The notes below the pieces were generated by a model. That model did not search any database. It was given only the letters and a program-made list of their open reading frames with translations, and had not been told where the DNA came from. From Callipepla californica brunnescens (lineage: Eukaryota > Chordata > Aves > Galliformes > Odontophoridae): a stretch of 64,000 bases of DNA. Each line of letters begins with the position of its first letter. Position 1 is the stretch's first letter. The translations under genes and the position numbers were made by a program. The DNA lies in the NCBI GenBank assembly GCA_023055505.1, contig JALIRH010000018.1, positions 12,322,146 through 12,386,145 on the forward strand. Reading direction: 5' to 3'. Positions 58,401-64,000 of this stretch are shown here, piece by piece.

Positions 58401-59111
58401 ATCATGCATTTATTTATATATGCTTATCAATTATTTATTAGGACCGAAGAGTACCTTTTTTTTCTTTTAATTTACAAATAAGAGGACAATTTTCAGTTTC
58501 CTGGTACTGCCTTCATTCTTCTTTTTCTTTTCATTCCTGAGGCTATGTAATGGTTCTGCTAGAAATAGTTGGGATGACCTCCTACGATATACCATATCCT
58601 GCTAAATAGACAGAGAACTGAAGTACACAAGTAGAAATGGCACCTGACCAAGTAATATATGGAAAATGTATGAAAGCTTTCTCCAAACAATCCACACGAT
58701 AAAAGGAAGATTATCCTCACATTATGTTTGAGTTACTGTCTTTGCAACTAAAACTGAGCAGCTTTCTTTACCCTTTCTAAATCTGTAAAACAATAATGAG
58801 TTCATACTAGACCTAATGACAATCTTAAAATGATGAAGAAAACAGAAAATTTCTGATTTCTTACAGAAATATGAATATTTACTAACAAACTACTGTTAGG
58901 TGAAGCTAAAATTTCCTTGGTACCAGCAAAGGGAAACATAAAATTTAGTGTGCCCTGTGGGAAAAATACTGTAATTTTTAATTTATCAATTTATATACTT
59001 TTACTCGAGGTAATGGTCACCAAGCGATATAATGAAGATTAAAACAAAGGCTATTTTCAGGCATATCTGGTAGTGTTGTTTTTAGTCCTTGAGTAGTTCA
59101 CTAATTTCATA
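58401..59111. other. AT-rich spacer, no gene seen
   Basis: No repeat or gene recognised. Confidence 0.45.
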
Positions 59112-59687
59112 GAGAATCAGAGAATCACAGGTGTTCAAAGGGAGTTCTGGAAATCATTAATTCTAGCCCCCTGGAGTAGTTTCCCTACAGCAGTTTATAC
59201 AGGAAAACATCCAGATAGATTTTGAGTATCTCTGGAGAAAAAGATTCCACAACCTCCATGGGCAGCCTGTTTCTTTCCTTTGTAACACAGTTCGTTCTTC
59301 TGTTTGCTCCTGTTCCACACAGACATAAGAAAGATGTACAGTTTTCTGCCCACTGCCCCTTGTCTTGTCACTACATCACGGAAAGGATCCTGGCACCATC
59401 CATTTGATTCCTGCTCCTTAGATATTTATAAACAGTGATGACATTCCTTCTCAGACTTCTCTTCTCCAGACTGAACAATCCCAGGTCTCTCAGCCTTTCC
59501 TCAAAAAGTAGTTGCTCCAGGATCTTCATCATCTTCGTGGCCATCCACTAGACTCTCTTCAGTAGTTCCCTGTCTCACTTGATCTGAGAAGTCCAGAACT
59601 GGAAACAGTACTCCAGATGTGGTCTCACCAGGACAGTAGAGGGGGAGGATCAGCTCCTCAAACCTGCTGGACAGATTCTTCATAATG
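59112..59687 (-). mobile_element. Antisense CR1, left part (3' end), interrupted
   Basis: The plus strand begins with GAGAATCAGAGAATCACAGG and antisense CR1 tail, then CTCTTCTCCAGACTGAACAA and CAGTACTCCAGATGTGGTCT. It reaches the CTGCTGGACAGATTCTTCAT block near 59687 and resumes after an insert at about 60069. Confidence 0.87.
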
Positions 59688-60067
59688 TCTTGTATAAATA
59701 CAAGAGAGAATACTCAGAGCAGAAGCTGCAGAGCAAGATAAATGGTGTGAGAAAGGAAGGCTGAGAACCAAGGACACCTCCAGAAGAGGAAAAAAAAACA
59801 AAGTTAAGTAAGCTGCTTGATGGCTGTTTGATAATGACCCTGACTGGAGGAAGAGAGTATCGCCGAGAACTCATGACTTTGATTAGATAAGTGCCTGCAT
59901 GTATGGTTGAGTGTTTGTGGAATGTTTTGTTGACATGTAAAGGCTGGTGAGAAATTTAGAAGAGGAAACTTGTGAATATATATAAGGGATGTTAGAACTT
60001 GTGATAAGCAATGTGGATTGTTCACATCCAAGTCTTTGCCTCAGACTTTGCAGTGCACCCAAAATGC
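59686..60067 (+). mobile_element. Probable solo LTR inside a CR1
   Basis: A ~380-bp non-CR1 insert in an otherwise continuous antisense CR1. It starts TGTCTTG, has a TATA-type box (TATATATAAGGG near 59977-59988) about 25-30 bp before GTTAGAACTTGTGATAAGCA (a degenerate poly-A-signal region) and then a short pyrimidine-rich end. This is the layout of a compact U3-R-U5. The exact ends and target duplication are unresolved; ATAATG at 59682 and AAAATG at 60061 are near-matches. Confidence 0.5.
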
Positions 60068-60068
60068 A

Positions 60069-60370
60069 CCAGCCTTCTTCTCCACATGATCACACCTCTG
60101 ACTCATGGCCAACCTATTGTCAACCAAGACACCTACATCCTCCTCTGCCAGAGCTCCTTTCCAGCAGGCCAGTTGCTAATCTATACTGATGCATGAGGTT
60201 ATTCCTCCCTAGGTTCAGGTCTCTACACTTGCTCTTGTTTAATTACGTCAGATTCCTCTTCTCCCCACTCTCCATGTCCTGCTCTTTTAGAATGGCAGCA
60301 CAGCCTTCTGTTGTGTCAAGAATGTCTTCCAGCTTTGTTTCATCCACAAACCTGTTGAAGCTGGATTTCA
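60069..60370 (-). mobile_element. Antisense CR1, right part
   Basis: Continues the CR1 of 59112-59687: CCTTCTTCTCCACATGATCA, CTGACTCATGGCCAACC, TGTCTTCCAGCTTTGTTTCA and CCACAAACCTGTTGAAG are antisense of the CR1 region from KKANxI back to FADD. Confidence 0.82.
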
Positions 60371-61334
60371 AAATCAACTACCTAATATTTTAGTAGCCAA
60401 AGGTCAGATGGCTTTTTTCTCTCTCTTTTCCTTACTTATGAAGTTTCTTCCTTATTTGCAAGATATTAGTCAGAAGAACACTGTCAAGGAAACATCAAAT
60501 ATTTCCAAAGAACAAGGTGAAGAGCAGGAATCCAACGATAAAACAAATTTAAGAAGGAATAACCCAGCAAGGATTATTAACCGTCTCCACAAATCAGCTT
60601 TCTGCAGTTGAATCTGTACAGAAATTGGATTTTGCCATATGGTTTTATAAAACATTATTTAGTAATCATTCTTAAGTACAATGTGCAAAATAGGCTGGGT
60701 AGCTGACATGTATAGATTTACTAGTAGGATCCACAGCTGATTGTATGGAACACTAGTAATAAGTTCACACTCTGGGAAAAATTAAAAAAAAAAAAAAAAA
60801 TGGAAGAGAGAAAGGGGAGGGAAAAGGCAAAATAAAAGGGGAATGAAATAGTCAAGGGCAAGAGAAAATGTAGACTCTCCATACTGGTTGGCATGAAAAA
60901 GCTATTACAGTGTTCCAAGATAGGCATAGTATTCTGAGTGTGTCTCTGTCCAAAGCAGCAAGAGGTGTGGGAAACAGTGCCAACCACGCTGATGATGTTT
61001 TCTTTGCCTTTCATTTGGTTCCAAGCAATAGGAATCATGACTGTCTCATACTCCCTTTTAATTCTTTATGATTATGACACAGTTAGCACTAGTTGGCACA
61101 GGTGAGAAAATTGCATATTGATTTTCTGTTAAGTTTCTGTGCACATATATCACTGAATGATGTTGGTCAAATATTTAAAGGTCTTTTGCCTATTTTGTTG
61201 AGCATTATGTTTGATTTTCTCCTTGTTCAAATAAACTCCACACCTGAAACTGCAATACAAGAGAAGAAAAGGGCATTGTAAGAGGAGCAATTGGCCACAT
61301 ACTAAGGCATAGGAAGTTACACACAAATGTGCAT
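60371..61334. other. AT-rich DNA, no gene seen
   Basis: Contains poly-A at about 60783-60800. No repeat or gene recognised. Confidence 0.45.
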
Positions 61335-61537
61335 GGGGACTTCTTCACAGTGCAGAGACGGCGCACTGGCACAGGCTGCACAGAGAGGTGGTGGAGTCTC
61401 CTTCTCTGGAGACATTCAAGATCCATCTGGACGCCTACCTGTGCAACCTGGGCTAGGGAGCTGCTTTGGCAGGGGATTGGACTCAGTGATCTCTGGAGGT
61501 CCCTTCCAACCTTTACAATTCTGTGATTCTGTGATTG
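61335..61537 (+). mobile_element. CR1 3'-tail fragment, sense
   Basis: GGCACAGGCTGCACAGAGAG, GGAGACATTCAAGATCCATC, GGATTGGACTCAGTGATCTC, CTTCCAACCTTTACAATTCT, then ATTCTGTGATTCTGTGATT. A well preserved tail of about 200 bp. Confidence 0.93.
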
Positions 61538-62999
61538 CATGCTTCGTGCCGGCAGTGGTTGCTTCCCACGAGAATTCACTGTACCAGTGCTATTGGGCAA
61601 GTGAAAGCCCATGGGAGTAATAGCATGAAAGCAACAACATTGGAAGCAAAAGTATAAATAAAACCACAAAGGCAGTGGGAAAGCACTTCTACTGCAGCTT
61701 TGGCAAGAGGTTAAATACCAACTAGTACATCTGTATCACTGTTAAGGCTAAGGCATTAAGACACCTCAGGCACTGTGCAACTGCACCTGCTCTTCTACAG
61801 TCCTGTTCATGAATGTGTTGTGTAACAAACAGATTTGTTGTGTCTGCATTTACTGCATCCACATATTGCTCTTCAAGGCAAAAAATGTTTTTAGCTTTTA
61901 TTGTTAAAGCCATCGTTACACAAACTCTACTTAATAGTAATACAGAAGTATACCAAAATGGCAACTGTTCATTTTAGGCAGTGTATTAATTAAAAAAAAC
62001 AACACTACAACCATGAAATGTATGAAATGTGTACTATCTATATGTGTTCAGAATATTATATTTTATTTAAGGGTTAGTATTTCTAATTCTAAATTTAGTT
62101 CTCCTTTTATACTGGCTGTGGATTAAGTCAGGATATTAATCTAATGTACTGAAATAAATATTATAAACATGACAGCTGTTGCATTACACCGAATATTAGT
62201 GCCAAAATAATCACAGTAACCAAACATCTTGCTCAAACACTTTGAAAAATGAATGCAAGACTATTAATAAGGGCTAATTTGTTAAGTTAGAAGAAGAATA
62301 CTCTGAAATGTGATGTTTGTGCAGGCAACTGTTCACTTTAAGAGATTGATTGGGATGTTTGCTTCGAGTGTGTAATGAGAAAACATCGACATTTGCAGTT
62401 CAGTTGTTTGAGAAGTTAAAACAGCAAACCAACAAGAAGCTAGAGTCCTGAAACTGTTTTCTTTGCTTCGTTTACCAGATCCAATTATTAAGAACTACTC
62501 TGCAGTTTTCCATTTTCTCTCTGTTGATGTTTAATATGATGAGAAAGAAAATTTCAGTGATCTATGACAGATTTTACCTAAAGTGCCAATGCCAATACTT
62601 ATTTTAAACTGATCTGATCGTTCTTTGTGAATGAATCTAGATAAGCTGTTACTTCAAAATAACCATAATTTTTGTTGATTTTTCATTCCTTTATATTCAA
62701 ATTCCCTGTGTCCCCTTTAATTTTTAACATAGAATAAGAGAAATTTTTTTTGATGTTGCATATCTTTAAATGTGTTCGTGTCATTCAGATATTTGCTGTT
62801 TATTGTTAACAGTAGAAATATAAAGATCATGACCTAGATGGTTTTCACCACTCTACAGAAACACTAGTACTGGGCGTTATCAGAAACCTATCTACAATCC
62901 TGAAAGTCTACTAAGGTCTGGAACAAGATTTAAACAGGTTTCTGTGATAGGTAGGTAGATTTTCTCAAAAAGACTGTTTAAAGGGTTGTGGGTTTTGTT

Positions 63000-63037
63000 T
63001 TGTTTGTTTGTTTGTTTTGTTTGTTTGTTTGTTTTTA
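63000..63037. repeat. (TTTG)n/(TTTTG)n simple repeat
   Basis: Alternating TTTG and TTTTG units. Confidence 0.92.
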
Positions 63038-63262
63038 AATCATCACCTTCCTACACTGACATTAAGTACTAGAAAATTTATAAAATTGGATCACCATTAT
63101 CAATTTAGTAGCACATGTTAAAATCCATCCTTGTATAAAAGGTTTGTTCTAGCGCAAGAGATTTCCTGAACTTAGATATGATTGAAGCATGTCTAGTACA
63201 TGACAAATTCACCAGATCAGATTTCAGTGCAGAGAAAAAAAGACCATAATCTTCCAAAATGT

Positions 63263-63293
<31 letters not shown>

Positions 63294-63295
63294 AC
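63263..63295. repeat. (AAAAC)n simple repeat
   Basis: About four AAAAC units between poly-A runs. Confidence 0.9.
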
Positions 63296-63627
63296 TTGAA
63301 GACTAAGAAACAAAACGACAGGTCAAAACTCTATTTCTCAGAAAACTGACTGCTCCAGTCTTTGTATCATCTTGCTGACTCCAAAGACCTTTATCCCACC
63401 ATCATTCTGTCTGGGAAACATCGCTAAATTAGTCCAGTATGGAGAAACACAAGAACAGCAACATCACTGTAAGAATAATCATGTCAGTGTGTGTGAGTAG
63501 ATTCAAATAATTAAGTACCCTAACACTTGGAAACCAGGAGTCATTCAGTCTCACACTGGTACTGCAATCAGAAATAAGGGTCTCAGGGAAAAAGCATGGA
63601 TCTGTGAACTGAAATATTATTTTCCTT

Positions 63628-63710
63628 TTTCTTTTCTTCTATCTTATTTCCTTTTCCTTTCTCTTTCCTTTTCATTTTCTTCTCCCTTTTCCTTTCCCCT
63701 TTTATTTTTT
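63628..63710. repeat. CT-rich low-complexity tract
   Basis: Pyrimidine-rich TTTCC/CTTTT units, a shorter and less pure relative of the tract at 39.9-40.6 kb. Confidence 0.8.
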
Positions 63711-63830
63711 CCTGCATAAGAGTAAAATCATATATATTCTCTTATGAATCATGTGCTCACAGAGCTTCCTTGTTTGAATCCATATTGCCCATTTTCATGC
63801 TTAAAAACTACATCTTATTAAAAAAGTCTG

Positions 63831-63871
63831 TTTGTTTTTTTGTTTTGTTTTTTGTTTTGTTTTGTTTTTTT
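63831..63871. repeat. (TTTTG)n simple repeat
   Basis: Imperfect TTTTG units. Confidence 0.9.
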
Positions 63872-64000
63872 GCCTTTCTTGTAAGTACATGTACTGATTT
63901 TACCTTTGAAAATCTACCATATAATCTTTACCTTCTGCAAGCTCATTTTAGGGTCTCGGTGTTTGAGTATATCATCTTTGTTCTGACTGACTGCTGGGTT

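Larger units (their letters stand above)
61538..64000. other. AT-rich DNA with simple repeats, no gene seen
   Basis: (TTTG)n at 63000-63037, (AAAAC)n at 63263-63295, a CT-rich tract at 63628-63710 and (TTTTG)n at 63831-63871. The 62370-62620 segment is compositionally complex without an open frame. No dispersed repeat recognised. Confidence 0.45.

Noticed and set aside
1..64000. tRNA, rRNA and snRNA genes
   Set aside because: No internal A/B-box pair with a foldable cloverleaf and no recognisable rRNA or snRNA core was seen on reading either strand. Only a covariance-model scan would settle this.

Overview
The window looks like an AT-rich intergenic or deep-intronic stretch of a bird genome. 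The dispersed repeats are overwhelmingly CR1-type LINEs, in more than 20 pieces with the typical ATTCTATG/ATTCTGTG or TCTATGAA 3' ends. One solo LTR at 56.4-57.0 kb resembles LTRs common in birds, and no SINE/Alu, L1 or DNA-transposon landscape of a mammal is visible. Another CR1-rich sauropsid cannot be excluded from sequence alone. I found no convincing host protein-coding gene, tRNA or rRNA. The only long, credible reading frames belong to mobile elements.

Layout. 1-19 kb: AT-rich single-copy-looking DNA with four CR1 fragments (4.9, 6.5, 8.5 and 17.1 kb), short tandem repeats, two GC-richer repeat-like blocks, and one exon-like 56-bp segment at 10.8 kb. 19.05-22.22 kb: a minus-strand endogenous retrovirus flanked by a perfect 5-bp target duplication (GCTAG). 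Its 5' LTR is reduced to 26 bp, an intact 504-codon gag-like ORF follows, pol is missing, a frameshifted env transmembrane remnant is present, and a full 920-bp 3' LTR with a duplicated U3 segment closes it. 23.5-27.0 kb: a cluster of CR1 pieces, including one CR1 tail nested in another CR1. 27-39.9 kb: mostly featureless AT-rich DNA. 39.9-40.6 kb: a 700-bp pure polypyrimidine tract built of successive pentanucleotide variants. 45.4-53.07 kb: a CR1 hot spot. An old antisense CR1 (47.40-47.67 plus 52.44-53.07 kb) is split by a 4.77-kb full-length sense CR1 with a duplicated promoter monomer, ORF1 (361 aa, zinc-finger/coiled-coil/esterase) and ORF2 (950 aa, endonuclease/reverse transcriptase), both open. 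53-64 kb: AT-rich DNA with an antisense solo LTR, two further antisense CR1s (one interrupted by a probable solo LTR) and one sense CR1 tail.

How it works together. The CR1 at 47.67-52.44 kb is the only element that looks autonomous. ORF1 would bind its RNA and carries an esterase-like fold, and ORF2 supplies nicking and reverse transcription. A 3' fragment at 6.45-7.07 kb belongs to the same subfamily, which suggests recent activity. The retrovirus is defective but keeps gag open, making it the second most interesting locus. I did not see an unmistakably new biological system. The best candidates for something undescribed are the architecture of the CR1 promoter monomers and the gag-only provirus.
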